From NCBI GenBank assembly GCA_949372655.1, contig CASIAI010000001.1:77279-141278 (forward strand): a DNA stretch of 64,000 bases. Reading direction: 5' to 3'. The position numbers were made by a program, and so were the translations under genes. Below are positions 41,139-51,213 of this stretch, in pieces. Under the pieces are notes generated by a model. That model had not been told where the DNA came from. It worked only from the letters and a program-made list of their open reading frames with translations, and searched no databases. Source of the stretch: Candidatus Poseidoniaceae archaeon (GTDB taxonomy: Archaea > Thermoplasmatota > Poseidoniia > Poseidoniales > Poseidoniaceae). Within the stretch, counting starts at the first letter, position 1; every line of letters starts with the position of its first letter.

Positions 41139-41996
41139 TCAGCCACCTATGACCCTAGCACGGGTCCTAAGTTGAGCAAACCTATCAGGAAAGTGACCAA
41201 AAGCAAAAGCAACTAATTCGGCAAGATGCATAATCGGCATACTTGTATCCTTATTGGTTTTCTTTCCAGCCTTTGTTTGGTAAGAGTCTAAATTCGCATG
41301 TGATACAGTACAGGCGCTAACCATAACTTCAGCACCACTTGTTTTAGCATCTGAAATTACCGAAGCAATTAGAGACATTACTGGTTTTCCAAGTGTCAGT
41401 AATGATGGGGCTCCAACACTTTGACACTTCAACTCATATTCAACTGGGATTCCTCCTAGCGCTGTAATTAGTTGTTCCATGTAAGTCGGCATAAAAGGGT
41501 CATCGCCTGAACAAGAACCTTCTTTTTGCATGTATGGTCCATAATATGCTCCAACATTCAAGTTGATTGGATTAACCACTGCATCATTAATTTTCTCAAG
41601 ACCTATTTCCTCTACTAAATAATGCAAAAGGTGCCATGAGTTTGCTTCACCAGAATATTCGACTCCTGTTGAACGGGCGATAAGATTGTTAAGTTGTGCC
41701 GTATAAATTGGATCTGCTTTTAGGTCATCTATTGTGTCGCACATAATACCGTGACTGGTTGCACATGTTGTCATGATATCCAGTCCTTTTTCCTCAGCCA
41801 ATGCTAAATTACGGGCAACTAAAGCATGCTGTAGTTTCGGTGATGCTTGACGAATGATGTTTCCACCATCGCTACTTGCTTTTGGTAGTTCAATAAGTTC
41901 GATGCCGAGTGTATGGCAAAGGGGTTGAATACAATCTTCAACTTCCATTGAGGCTGCTCTAGCTACATTTCCGGGATAGTATGCTATTTTTGCCAT
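41139..41996 (-). CDS. HdrB/SdhE-like CCG-domain protein with degenerate cysteine motifs
   Basis: Backbone matches HdrB (IAYYPGN..; LGIELIELPKAS; VARNLALAEEKGLDIMTTC; LNVGAYYGPYM; DDPFMP..; VEYELK..VGA; VMVSACTVSHANLDSYQ) but CCG cysteines largely substituted. Confidence 0.82.
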   Translation of the reverse strand: MAKIAYYPGNVARAASMEVEDCIQPLCHTLGIELIELPKASSDGGNIIRQASPKLQHALVARNLALAEEKGLDIMTTCATSHGIMCDTIDDLKADPIYTAQLNNLIARSTGVEYSGEANSWHLLHYLVEEIGLEKINDAVVNPINLNVGAYYGPYMQKEGSCSGDDPFMPTYMEQLITALGGIPVEYELKCQSVGAPSLLTLGKPVMSLIASVISDAKTSGAEVMVSACTVSHANLDSYQTKAGKKTNKDTSMPIMHLAELVAFAFGHFPDRFAQLRTRARVIGG

Positions 41997-42005
41997 AGCT
42001 CCACC

Positions 42006-43970
42006 TCAGAACCTCTGGTCGATTTCGTTAAACAAGCCTACAACTTGATGATGATCTTTGACCTTCCTATTGAACATATTAGGTATTTTACCAATTCCAG
42101 CTGGGGGTAAGATCAATGCTTGTAGACTTCTAAATGGAGGTGTTCCATTTCTAGTAAATCCGAGAACCATTCTTGCTGATACTCCATCAAAAACATTGCT
42201 AATTAGTCCGATAGGTCCTAAGACCTGTCTGTAGAGTGTTGTTTCGTTTAGATTACCTGTACCTTTAACACTACGTCCATATGACTTTACAAGACGACCA
42301 TGAGGTCCTCTGTAATTGGTTTGGTTTAGAATAAATGAGCGTACACTGTTCAAACCTTTAGATGCGGTCTTACCTTCTATTCCATGGCGTGAAATGGATG
42401 CTAGATCGGCTTCAGCCCAAACACCAGTAGAACTGTTTAATGTTGAAATTAGCGATTGCTTGTATGCTTCACCAGAACGTGGATCAATAGCACGGTTCCA
42501 TCTTTGCAAGTGAACCCCTGGGCCTTCATACTCAGAATCATAACTTACAGTATCAGACATAGAATGAAGAAGATAGTAAGAGCCTACATCACTCATAGCA
42601 TGAAGTGTCATTGCTTCCTCGGATGTCATTGTACCAACCGGTGAACCATTTAGCAAGTATTCACCGTCTCTGGGTTCAGAAACCATCCAAGGCTTTGCCT
42701 TTGAGCGGTTTTCTTCAAACTTGGAATAATCAACCACTAGATCTCGGATTACTGGATATCCGGACAATGGTTCTATCTTCAAAACCCCTGTGCTACTAAT
42801 AAGTTGAGAAACATTGGCTAAATCTGCTAAGACTAAACGATTGTTTACCCGTAAACCGGCAGTAGCAGTACCTGAACCATTCCCTGCTCTAAATGATAAA
42901 CTTCCATCAATATCATTCTTAACTGCAAATAGCAAATCTTGAACCGTTGCATTGGAAGGAATTGTACATTCAATTGTATCCCATCCAGATTGAGAAACCG
43001 CTGGACAATAGCGGAATAATTCAACCGTCAAAGATAATTCCGAGTCATCGATTAATCCTGGTGCGAAGTCACCTGAAACAACTTCTTCTCCAGTCCCTGA
43101 ACCCATAGCCATAACTTCTTCGAGAAGTTCGATTTGAAGAGTGCCTGATGAATCGACACAAGCGATTCTTGAAAGTGCTTCAGAGACCCATTCACCCCAA
43201 GGTATGTCAAAGTCTACATCACACAACTTAATTTCTTGAACCCTATTTGCACCTAGCGCTTCGTATTTATCGTCCCAGTCCACTCCGGCTTTACAAAATT
43301 CATCATAAGAAGTGTCACCTATTGCACAAATACTGAAACTGACACCTGAAAGTGATGGACCTTGAGAACTAACTGATTGCCATAATGTCTCTGCATTATC
43401 TGGCATCTCTCCTTCTCCCCAAGTTGATGTGATTATTAATGTCCTCTTATGATTTCCAAGAGTAGCAGCATCAAATCCATCCATATCATAAACAGTAGGA
43501 ATCAATCCGTAATTTTTTGCAAGTTTCGCAGTTTTTTCAGCCAGTCCAGCAGCATTGCCAGTTTGTGAACCGAATAATATAGCCAGTGAACGGTCACCTT
43601 CCATCAAGGCTGCTAATGCCCCGCTACCTGCGACTGGAGCAACTGATTGTTCAACGGCCGCTGATACTTCAGCAACTACTTCTACCGCTTCAGCGACTTC
43701 TTCTGTGACTCCGTCGGAAACCATTTCAAATTTAATAATCTCTACAGGACATGCTTCAGCCGCCTCCATGATTATGTCTGCATAATCTGTACCAAAACTA
43801 CCCGAAAGTGTAGACTTGCCAAGATTTCTATCCAAAGTTCCGTCTGTCCTCACCGCTGCAAGAATTTGTGAAGAATCATCGGTGACGATAAAAACTTCAG
43901 GTGCAACATCTTGGCAGGCATCACAAGTGATGCAATCATCTTCAATCCAAACTTTCGCTACAACGGTCAT
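42006..43970 (-). CDS. ferredoxin-flavodoxin-SdhB-like fusion protein
   Basis: N-term CITCDACQDVAPEVF...CPVEI ferredoxin; SLAILFGSQTGNAAGLAEKTAK flavodoxin; then SdhB-like SLTVELFRYCP...GSLSFRAGNGSGTATAG...VLKIEPLSGYPVIRDLVVDYSKFEENRSKAKPW...EYEGPGVHLQRWNRAIDPRS. Confidence 0.85.
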   Translation of the reverse strand: MTVVAKVWIEDDCITCDACQDVAPEVFIVTDDSSQILAAVRTDGTLDRNLGKSTLSGSFGTDYADIIMEAAEACPVEIIKFEMVSDGVTEEVAEAVEVVAEVSAAVEQSVAPVAGSGALAALMEGDRSLAILFGSQTGNAAGLAEKTAKLAKNYGLIPTVYDMDGFDAATLGNHKRTLIITSTWGEGEMPDNAETLWQSVSSQGPSLSGVSFSICAIGDTSYDEFCKAGVDWDDKYEALGANRVQEIKLCDVDFDIPWGEWVSEALSRIACVDSSGTLQIELLEEVMAMGSGTGEEVVSGDFAPGLIDDSELSLTVELFRYCPAVSQSGWDTIECTIPSNATVQDLLFAVKNDIDGSLSFRAGNGSGTATAGLRVNNRLVLADLANVSQLISSTGVLKIEPLSGYPVIRDLVVDYSKFEENRSKAKPWMVSEPRDGEYLLNGSPVGTMTSEEAMTLHAMSDVGSYYLLHSMSDTVSYDSEYEGPGVHLQRWNRAIDPRSGEAYKQSLISTLNSSTGVWAEADLASISRHGIEGKTASKGLNSVRSFILNQTNYRGPHGRLVKSYGRSVKGTGNLNETTLYRQVLGPIGLISNVFDGVSARMVLGFTRNGTPPFRSLQALILPPAGIGKIPNMFNRKVKDHHQVVGLFNEIDQRF

Positions 43971-44081
43971 CGTTCCACCCCAGTACTAAGCACTAACATG
44001 CCCTATCGGCCGTAGTCTTTGAAGGTTGCTTGTTCTCCCTACAGGAGATGGCGTTGAATTGACTATTTTTTATAGCCGAAA

Positions 44082-45704
44082 TCACATATGGAAATCGCCC
44101 ATATCACCCATGTCAGCCCCCATAGAGACTCCCTTGGATGAAATGACATCGTCAATTCTCAAAATCATTATGGCTGTTTCAGTGGCAGACTGAATGGCTT
44201 GCTCAACAACACGCATTGGCTCTAGAACATTAGCGTCTTTCATATCTACTACTCCACCTTCGTATACATTGATCCCTGCATGAGTTTGACCGTCAGCATG
44301 GGCTTTACGTAATTCAATTAAAGTTGTAACAGGGTCTAATCCTGCATTCTCAGCGAGAGTTCGAGGTACAATCTCTAGGGCTGAAGCAAATGCCTCGATT
44401 GCCATTTGCTCTCTTCCGCCAACAGTCTCAGCATAAGTTCTCAAATCCCTTGAAAGAGCTGCAAGGACGCTTCCGCCTCCAGTCAATACTGCACCATCTT
44501 CCCAAGCGACTGAAACTACACCCACAGCATCGTCAAATGCTCTACGAATTTCATCTACTACGTGTTCAGTTCCGCCCCTAAGAAGGACTGATACTGATTT
44601 TGCTTCTGGGCAACCGGTGATAAATGTCATCTCAGATTCACCTATCTTCTTTTCCTCAACGTTCTCAGCATGACCTAAATCATCCTTAGAAAGGTCATCC
44701 AAGTTGGTAACTATATTTCCACTTGTTGCTTTGGACAAAGCCTCCATATCGGACTTCTTGGCTCTTCTAATTGCAAAAATTCCTGCTTTGGACATATAGT
44801 GTTGAGCGAGTTCATCTATTCCCTTTTGGCAAATCAGAACATTTGCACCAGACTTTTGAATCTTCTCAACCAATCCTCGGATATAGTTTTCTTCTTCTTC
44901 AAGGAACATTGAAAGTTGATTTGGGTCTGTGATCTGAATCTTAGCATCAACTTCGGTTTTCTTAACCTCAATTGCAGAATTAACCAAAGCAATTCTTGCG
45001 CCCTTAATAGTACGTGGCATACCTGCATGAACTCTCTCCTTATCTAGAAGAATACCATCTATTAGAGAAGAATCTTTAATCGAACCGCCTTGCCTTTTCT
45101 CTACTTTAATATCTGCCAAATCGACATATCTCTGACTTCCTTCAATTACACCAACAGCATTGACTGAGCGGACACAAATATCTGCCATGAAAGTCTTAAC
45201 TGCACCTGCCGATTTACCGGTTAGGGCTGTTTTTGCAACTTCCATTAGGACTGCATCATCATTCATTGTCTCAATGCCATGACTACCTAGTAGGCCAACT
45301 GCTTTTTCAGCAGCTAGTCTGAAACCTTCACAGATTACAGTAGGGTGTACATTTTGTTCAATCAAGTCTTCACTTCTCTTCAATAATTCACCAGAAAGGA
45401 CTACAGCAGTTGTAGTTCCATCGAAACAATGCTGCTCTTGAGTTTTTGCAACTTCAATAATCATCTTGGCTGCCGGATGTTCGATATCCATTTCTTTCAG
45501 AATTGTTGCGCCATCATTGGTAATTACTACGTCACCCATCGAATCTACAAGCATCTTATCCATGCCTTTAGGCCCTAAAGTTGAACGTACTGCATCCGCA
45601 ACTGCTTTTGCTGCTGCAATATTATTTGATTGTGCAGTTCTACCTCGGGTTCTTTGTGTTCCATCTTTCAAAATAAATATTGGTGCTTGTCCATTACCAT
45701 ACAT
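44082..45704 (-). CDS. thermosome (group II chaperonin) subunit
   Basis: [44 protein letters not shown]...[29 protein letters not shown]-term [10 protein letters not shown]. Confidence 0.98.
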   Translation of the reverse strand: MYGNGQAPIFILKDGTQRTRGRTAQSNNIAAAKAVADAVRSTLGPKGMDKMLVDSMGDVVITNDGATILKEMDIEHPAAKMIIEVAKTQEQHCFDGTTTAVVLSGELLKRSEDLIEQNVHPTVICEGFRLAAEKAVGLLGSHGIETMNDDAVLMEVAKTALTGKSAGAVKTFMADICVRSVNAVGVIEGSQRYVDLADIKVEKRQGGSIKDSSLIDGILLDKERVHAGMPRTIKGARIALVNSAIEVKKTEVDAKIQITDPNQLSMFLEEEENYIRGLVEKIQKSGANVLICQKGIDELAQHYMSKAGIFAIRRAKKSDMEALSKATSGNIVTNLDDLSKDDLGHAENVEEKKIGESEMTFITGCPEAKSVSVLLRGGTEHVVDEIRRAFDDAVGVVSVAWEDGAVLTGGGSVLAALSRDLRTYAETVGGREQMAIEAFASALEIVPRTLAENAGLDPVTTLIELRKAHADGQTHAGINVYEGGVVDMKDANVLEPMRVVEQAIQSATETAIMILRIDDVISSKGVSMGADMGDMGDFHM

Positions 45705-45784
45705 AATTAACTCCTCCTATACATGGCGAGGAAGAGGTAGCCTTGAACCCTACGCTTGAAAAAGTAATACAATATTTCGAAAAT

Positions 45785-48700
45785 TCACTGGTTACCATAC
45801 TGTTCTAGCCATTGATGACCATAAGCATTCCATTGATCCATCGACCACCCTTGGGGTAGTCCTGATGCAGGAACTGGCGGTCCCGAAGGTGTTTGTGGCT
45901 GTACAGTAGCCGCAGCAGGTGGAGCCGCAGCAGGTGGAGCCGCAGCAGGTGGAGCCGCAGCAGGTGGAGATGCTGACGGAACTGTAGGAGCAGATTGCAC
46001 TGAGCCGTAAGTTGCCGATATACTATCTTGATAGCCATCGTCGCCCCATCCAGCATAATCATCTTCTTCTTCACCTGTATTCTTGACAATTCGAATCAAG
46101 ACAACTATACCAACTATCATAATAGCAATAAATCCAACCCAAGTCAAAGCACCGGTAACATCGAATGAAGATTCTGAAGAATCATCACTTTCGACTGTTG
46201 CTTTCCTTAATTGAATCTGTATGGTAGACTGGGCAGCATCACTGACTGTTTCAGAGCGTGCCCAAAGAGTGATCTCTGTCATGAATGTTTCATTTTGTAA
46301 ATTCATCAAAGTTGTTTCTGTAACTTCAAATGTGATTACAACCTCACGCACTTCTTCGACACCTAGTACAAACTGTAGGTCGCTATTAGATATTCTAGAT
46401 TTAAGCCAATTCTTGGAATCTCCTTCGCTGATATCCATCACAATCGATTGTGCAGTAGAATATTGATTTCTGACTTCTACTACAAGTTTAACTTCATCTT
46501 CCCATGTCTCGATTGAAACCTGTGGAGATGGAAGTATTTTCACCCATTCATTTTGGCTACCTACTAGATATGTTGAACCGCCTGAAGAGGCCACTGTAGA
46601 ATCGTATTGACTTGTAGCCGTGATATCTAAGTCGAGCGTTCCACTAGTTCCTTGAATAAAGGAGAATTCTACAGAAACGTTGTAACTGGCACCGCTGGGA
46701 ATTACTGGAGTCTTATCTTCCTCGACAAGATTTGTGAATTTAGCATTCATCCCTTCGGGTATTTCCAAAGACATAGAAAAGGTATCTTCCAAATTACCAT
46801 CATTCCTAACTTCAAATGTCATAGTTTGAGCAATGTCGCCCGGAATATAAGATTGTTCAGAATCTCTTGTTTCTACAAATACTGATGCTGTATCAAGGAT
46901 ATCTACTTGTACTGTGTAAGTAGTTTTTATCGATGGGTCTGCAACATTAGTTGCAATTATCTTGACATCATAAAAGCCAGGCTCGATTCCAACCGACATC
47001 GGTAGAACGAGGAAAAACCCATACGATTCTCCCCATTGTGCCAACAAAGGAGTTTGCATCTGTGATTCTTCTACATAAGCACCAAGTTGGTATATTGAAT
47101 TAACAACACTAATTTCATATGATTCCGGACTATTTCCATCATTACTTAATGTCATAAGTACCATTTTTGCATTGCCATTTGCATAGCCTTCTACAAATGT
47201 TCTTCCAGCATCCATTGTAAAGGCATCAAAACTTGGCTCAAGAGAGAAATCTTTCAAAATTGGAACTTCAATGTTTCTAGACATTGTTGTTGTACCTACT
47301 ACCTCTCCCGAAGTCCTAGTTGCTCTAATCATTGTAGAAACTAATTCTGGGGTCGCTTGAGAATAAGCAGTTACATTGAGGCTTAACATAATCTGCTCAC
47401 CTTTTGTCAAATATTTCGTGGTGATAGGAGTGCCTGTATCATCATAAATTATTCCTGTCCAACCATCTGTATTAGAAAAGGTCGAAGTTAAAACAAAGGT
47501 TGCATCAAGATTACCGGTATTTACAAACTTGAAGGGAATTGTACCTGATTCTCCAGGATTGAGTGTTAGAGCGTTAAGGCTAGTGGTTGAGGTTAACGAT
47601 ACACTGTACTGAGAATTGATAGAAAGAGAGGTCGAGTTCCTTGCCTTTTCTCCGCTATTCTGGCTACTAGCATCAGTGAACCAAAGTTCCCAATCCTGTT
47701 GTTGTACATCAGCACCAGGAGGGACTGATAAATTAGCCCAAACTTCGGTGGTTTCACCCGGACCAACAGGAGGTATAACCACATTGAAGTCATTATCATT
47801 CGGATTGTCGGTATCAAGTCGTAGTTGAGGATTCATTGGATCCATCCATGTAGAGTTAGAAACACTGGTTTCAGCTCTAAATTGGACATTTTTATATCCA
47901 TTATTAGTAACTAAACAATGCCAAGAAAGAAGTCCACTTGGATATCCTTCAAAGCCAGTTGAAGGGTTATTACAATCTGCAGTCAAAGTATAATCATCTA
48001 CTTTGGAGATACCAAAATGAACAAAATCATCGAAGTGCATACCTTGAGTAGCACCAGAACTGTCGGATTTGAAAACAAGCCCAAAAGTCCACGAATTGCC
48101 TCCCAAAAATAAATCTTTATTTGCTAGTGTTGGAATTTGAGACCATTCGACTTGAGGGTCCCAAGAGAAATTCTTCCATTGATTTGGAGCAGGGCTAGGA
48201 TTACCGTTTGCTAAATCCCAATGAACAGAAGACATTGAGTCTGAGAAGTTTCCATTATTTCTCCAGAATTCCATGTATGCAGAGTCCCCTGCACCCATTG
48301 TACCCCAGGCCTGAACATGTATTTGTGATGATATATAATTGGATGAATAGAATAGAGAACGGCAAATCCAAGCTCCATTGGCATTTGTCATTCCTGAATC
48401 CAACTGATCATTTCCACAATTATTGTTCGGGTTAATATATGATTGAACCAGTCTGTCAAATGCACTAGATGGATATGTGTTTCCAGATGTCGACATTCTC
48501 CAGTGAGAACTACCTACTGCAGCAGGATTTGTAACATCTTCTGACCAAGAGCCTAGGTCAGTCGCATCTCCACCACCAACTGGATATCTTCCTGGACGGA
48601 ATGTTTCAATGGAGCCAGAAGCAGTACCGTCGAAGAGATCTTTGTTGATTGCAACAGGGACTATTTTATCCATTACATCGTTACCATTCCTATCATCTTG

Positions 48701-49183
48701 TGAGAAGTTAACTGTCGCACGAAGGATAATCCCTCCAGTCAATTGATTGGTAGAGGTATTCAAGATAGAGTGTGCATCATTGGCAGACCACTTAATCAAT
48801 TTGGTATCTTTTGCTTGTCCAGCCATATCACCAGTAGTCCAGTAAAAAGTTTCCATTACAAAGCCTATAGGGTGTACAACCTCTAATTTAACATCTGTTT
48901 GTTTAGCAGGTGATGTCGGCTGACCGTCACGATATACTTTTATTTCAACTTCCAGTTGAGAACCTTGAAGAACATATTCGACTATTGAACCATCAGGCTG
49001 AACCCATTGTTCAGGAGATACTGATTGATTTCCAACAACTATACTATAGATGCTAAAGTCATCTTTAGAGCCGCCTCTAGCCGATGCTGCTTCAGCCGGA
49101 GGTGCGTAAAATGAAGAAAATGAACTAAGCAAAAATATAGCAACTAAAGTCAAAGAAGACAGACGGCGCATGAGCATCAACAT
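45785..49183 (-). CDS. large secreted, C-terminally membrane-anchored surface protein with GLPxGWxxxQW C-terminal motif
   Basis: N-terminal signal-like segment, many beta-rich repeat-like segments, TM near C-terminus (WVGFIAIMIVGIVVLIRIV), PPAAA repeat linker, terminal ASGLPQGWSMDQWNAYGHQWLEQYGNQ. Confidence 0.75.
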   Translation of the reverse strand: MLMLMRRLSSLTLVAIFLLSSFSSFYAPPAEAASARGGSKDDFSIYSIVVGNQSVSPEQWVQPDGSIVEYVLQGSQLEVEIKVYRDGQPTSPAKQTDVKLEVVHPIGFVMETFYWTTGDMAGQAKDTKLIKWSANDAHSILNTSTNQLTGGIILRATVNFSQDDRNGNDVMDKIVPVAINKDLFDGTASGSIETFRPGRYPVGGGDATDLGSWSEDVTNPAAVGSSHWRMSTSGNTYPSSAFDRLVQSYINPNNNCGNDQLDSGMTNANGAWICRSLFYSSNYISSQIHVQAWGTMGAGDSAYMEFWRNNGNFSDSMSSVHWDLANGNPSPAPNQWKNFSWDPQVEWSQIPTLANKDLFLGGNSWTFGLVFKSDSSGATQGMHFDDFVHFGISKVDDYTLTADCNNPSTGFEGYPSGLLSWHCLVTNNGYKNVQFRAETSVSNSTWMDPMNPQLRLDTDNPNDNDFNVVIPPVGPGETTEVWANLSVPPGADVQQQDWELWFTDASSQNSGEKARNSTSLSINSQYSVSLTSTTSLNALTLNPGESGTIPFKFVNTGNLDATFVLTSTFSNTDGWTGIIYDDTGTPITTKYLTKGEQIMLSLNVTAYSQATPELVSTMIRATRTSGEVVGTTTMSRNIEVPILKDFSLEPSFDAFTMDAGRTFVEGYANGNAKMVLMTLSNDGNSPESYEISVVNSIYQLGAYVEESQMQTPLLAQWGESYGFFLVLPMSVGIEPGFYDVKIIATNVADPSIKTTYTVQVDILDTASVFVETRDSEQSYIPGDIAQTMTFEVRNDGNLEDTFSMSLEIPEGMNAKFTNLVEEDKTPVIPSGASYNVSVEFSFIQGTSGTLDLDITATSQYDSTVASSGGSTYLVGSQNEWVKILPSPQVSIETWEDEVKLVVEVRNQYSTAQSIVMDISEGDSKNWLKSRISNSDLQFVLGVEEVREVVITFEVTETTLMNLQNETFMTEITLWARSETVSDAAQSTIQIQLRKATVESDDSSESSFDVTGALTWVGFIAIMIVGIVVLIRIVKNTGEEEDDYAGWGDDGYQDSISATYGSVQSAPTVPSASPPAAAPPAAAPPAAAPPAAATVQPQTPSGPPVPASGLPQGWSMDQWNAYGHQWLEQYGNQ
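45909..45968. repeat. 15-bp in-frame tandem repeat, 4 exact copies
   Basis: (GCCGCAGCAGGTGGA)x4 encoding the PPAAA linker of the 45785..49183 ORF. Confidence 0.95.
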
Positions 49184-49256
49184 CTACGCGATATGTATTC
49201 AACATATGAACTTCATTGACAATTGACCCAAAATAATTATCTGAATTAGATATTCC

Positions 49257-50552
49257 TTATTCCAATCCAGAGATTGAAGGTTCATCATATGCAGGATTTA
49301 TACTGCTTAAAGAATCATCATCATCATCGAAAAACATGTGAGGGTCGAACATACTTTCAACCTCATTCTCAATCCCATTATCTGACTTTATAATCGGATC
49401 GAATGACTGAAATTCTTCGGTAACTTCAGATTTATCTAATTCCAGTACTTCAGGGATTTCAACTTCATCAGTATTGCCAACTGATAAATTACCTACTAAA
49501 CTTGCACCTGCAGTAATTACTGTTTGAGCCCCTTTTATCGTGAGGCTAGTTGGAGATGTGGTATCCTCATCGGAAATATCAGTTTTAGAACCTTCACTAA
49601 GCATCCATTTGGGGGGTTCCCCCGAACCAGCACCTAATACGGCAAGTGTGGTAAAGGTAGCAAGTGGAATTACCGCTAAGGCTGCAATTAAATCTAAGAA
49701 TGAAGTTTCTGGAATAGACCCAATATCAAGGGTTTTTTCAAAGAAAGATTTCTCAAGGTCTATGTTTAGATTCAGGTCGGAGCCAAGCCATCCAATAACC
49801 ACTACACTTGCGATACGACCCATTAACCATAGAATCAAAACAGGCGCTAACCAAGATATCTTAGTCATAGATATCAACCATTTACGAGTAAAAGATGCTA
49901 TGCCAATATATCTCTTAGCAAGTAGAGGATAATACCTCATCACAACCATAAGAATGGCCAAATATAGTATCAAGGCTAATTCAAGCTTACGGTTTTCATG
50001 CATCAAAGTATTAGGAACTAGAAGGACCATTGCGAGTGGTACTGTTGCCAACATAACTTGAAATGGAACTGCTAGAAGAATTAAACCCCCATGAGTTGAA
50101 ATAATGGAATGGCCGTCTAACCATCTATTATGTGCTAACACAGATATTTGGCCATGTGGTGATTTAGAATATTTGGCTCTTGATTTCCGACGTTCCGAAG
50201 CACTACCCGGTGAACGGGAAAATCCAAAGAACTTTCTCCATCCCCCTTTATCTACAACCGAAATTGGAGTGAAGCCACCTAAGAAAATAGCAAGAAGTAA
50301 TGCTATCATCCCATAGATAATCGATGCTGTGCCGATCCAAGGCATCATTTGTTTGTCGAATGCCATCGTAATATTATCATCTGAAAAGTCAAATTTAAAC
50401 AAATAAGTTAGTGAAAATGCGACTAGGGGCGTCAAGAATACTTGACAAAGAGCAACTACGGTGAGCCAAATTCTGGCACTCATCGGTTTGCTACGCGAAA
50501 AACGCCCCATAACTAAACGGGTATTTCTTCTATTGACAAAGATTACCCTCAA
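49257..50552 (-). CDS. hypothetical multi-pass membrane protein
   Basis: Several hydrophobic segments and an acidic C-terminal tail. Confidence 0.6.
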   Translation of the reverse strand: MRVIFVNRRNTRLVMGRFSRSKPMSARIWLTVVALCQVFLTPLVAFSLTYLFKFDFSDDNITMAFDKQMMPWIGTASIIYGMIALLLAIFLGGFTPISVVDKGGWRKFFGFSRSPGSASERRKSRAKYSKSPHGQISVLAHNRWLDGHSIISTHGGLILLAVPFQVMLATVPLAMVLLVPNTLMHENRKLELALILYLAILMVVMRYYPLLAKRYIGIASFTRKWLISMTKISWLAPVLILWLMGRIASVVVIGWLGSDLNLNIDLEKSFFEKTLDIGSIPETSFLDLIAALAVIPLATFTTLAVLGAGSGEPPKWMLSEGSKTDISDEDTTSPTSLTIKGAQTVITAGASLVGNLSVGNTDEVEIPEVLELDKSEVTEEFQSFDPIIKSDNGIENEVESMFDPHMFFDDDDDSLSSINPAYDEPSISGLE

Positions 50553-50589
50553 TAAATCATTAAAAAATCGATTTAAGATAGTAAATCAA

Positions 50590-51204
50590 TTATTCCGATT
50601 CATTGTATTCAACTTCGAAATTCTTACCTTCCGAAACGAAAATTGGATTACCATCACTTGCGATTAATCTTAAGATACCCATAAAGAAACCATCACTGCG
50701 TTTACGACCTAAATCTGGTCTTGACATATCATCAAGTTTCTTCTTACATACTGAACAATATATACCAGATAGCAACCATTCAGGTGAACTGAATTGACAA
50801 CATCTAGAATTGGATTCTCTTTGATTAGAAATAATTTGTAACCTTTGAGCCATATCCAAAGTCCACGGAGGTTTTGGCCCTCCGATGAACGTTTGTAAAC
50901 GAGAAAGAATAAACCATCCTGAAGATAACCAAAGGCCGAATCCAAATGGAACATTACCCCATTTTACCGATAGAAAACCAAATCCAAATGGTACTAGAGA
51001 TACAATGAGTCCTAACCAATAGAACATACGCATATGAAGGACTCGTTGCGTAAGATGTGGAGAGAGTGGAATTGGTTCGGGATGAGGTGGGAAATTAAGG
51101 TTGAATCCTTTTCCTCGAGTCACAAAAACCCCCGATATACGAGGAAAAATAAATGCTATTGAAAAGCCAGCAAAAAAGTATAGTGAAGAAGAAAGTAAAG
51201 ACAT
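50590..51204 (-). CDS. hypothetical membrane protein with Cys motifs
   Basis: TM segments followed by CCQFSSPEWLLSGIYCSVCKKK. Confidence 0.55.
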   Translation of the reverse strand: MSLLSSSLYFFAGFSIAFIFPRISGVFVTRGKGFNLNFPPHPEPIPLSPHLTQRVLHMRMFYWLGLIVSLVPFGFGFLSVKWGNVPFGFGLWLSSGWFILSRLQTFIGGPKPPWTLDMAQRLQIISNQRESNSRCCQFSSPEWLLSGIYCSVCKKKLDDMSRPDLGRKRSDGFFMGILRLIASDGNPIFVSEGKNFEVEYNESE

Positions 51205-51213
51205 TCTCTCACC

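Noticed and set aside
41139-43970. Degenerate Fe-S genes as pseudogenes
   Set aside because: Both frames are full length, uninterrupted and retain structural motifs outside the ligand positions; decay would be expected to introduce stops. Not formally excluded without dN/dS.
43971-44081. Possible small RNA between thermosome and the fusion gene
   Set aside because: No convincing pairing or tRNA-like features seen.
45909-45968. Short repeats as a CRISPR array
   Set aside because: 15-bp units directly abutting without spacers and in frame within a CDS.
45805-46089. Alternative-frame ORF (HLLRLHLLRLHLLRL repeats)
   Set aside because: Out-of-frame reading of the GCCGCAGCAGGTGGA tandem repeat inside the larger CDS.
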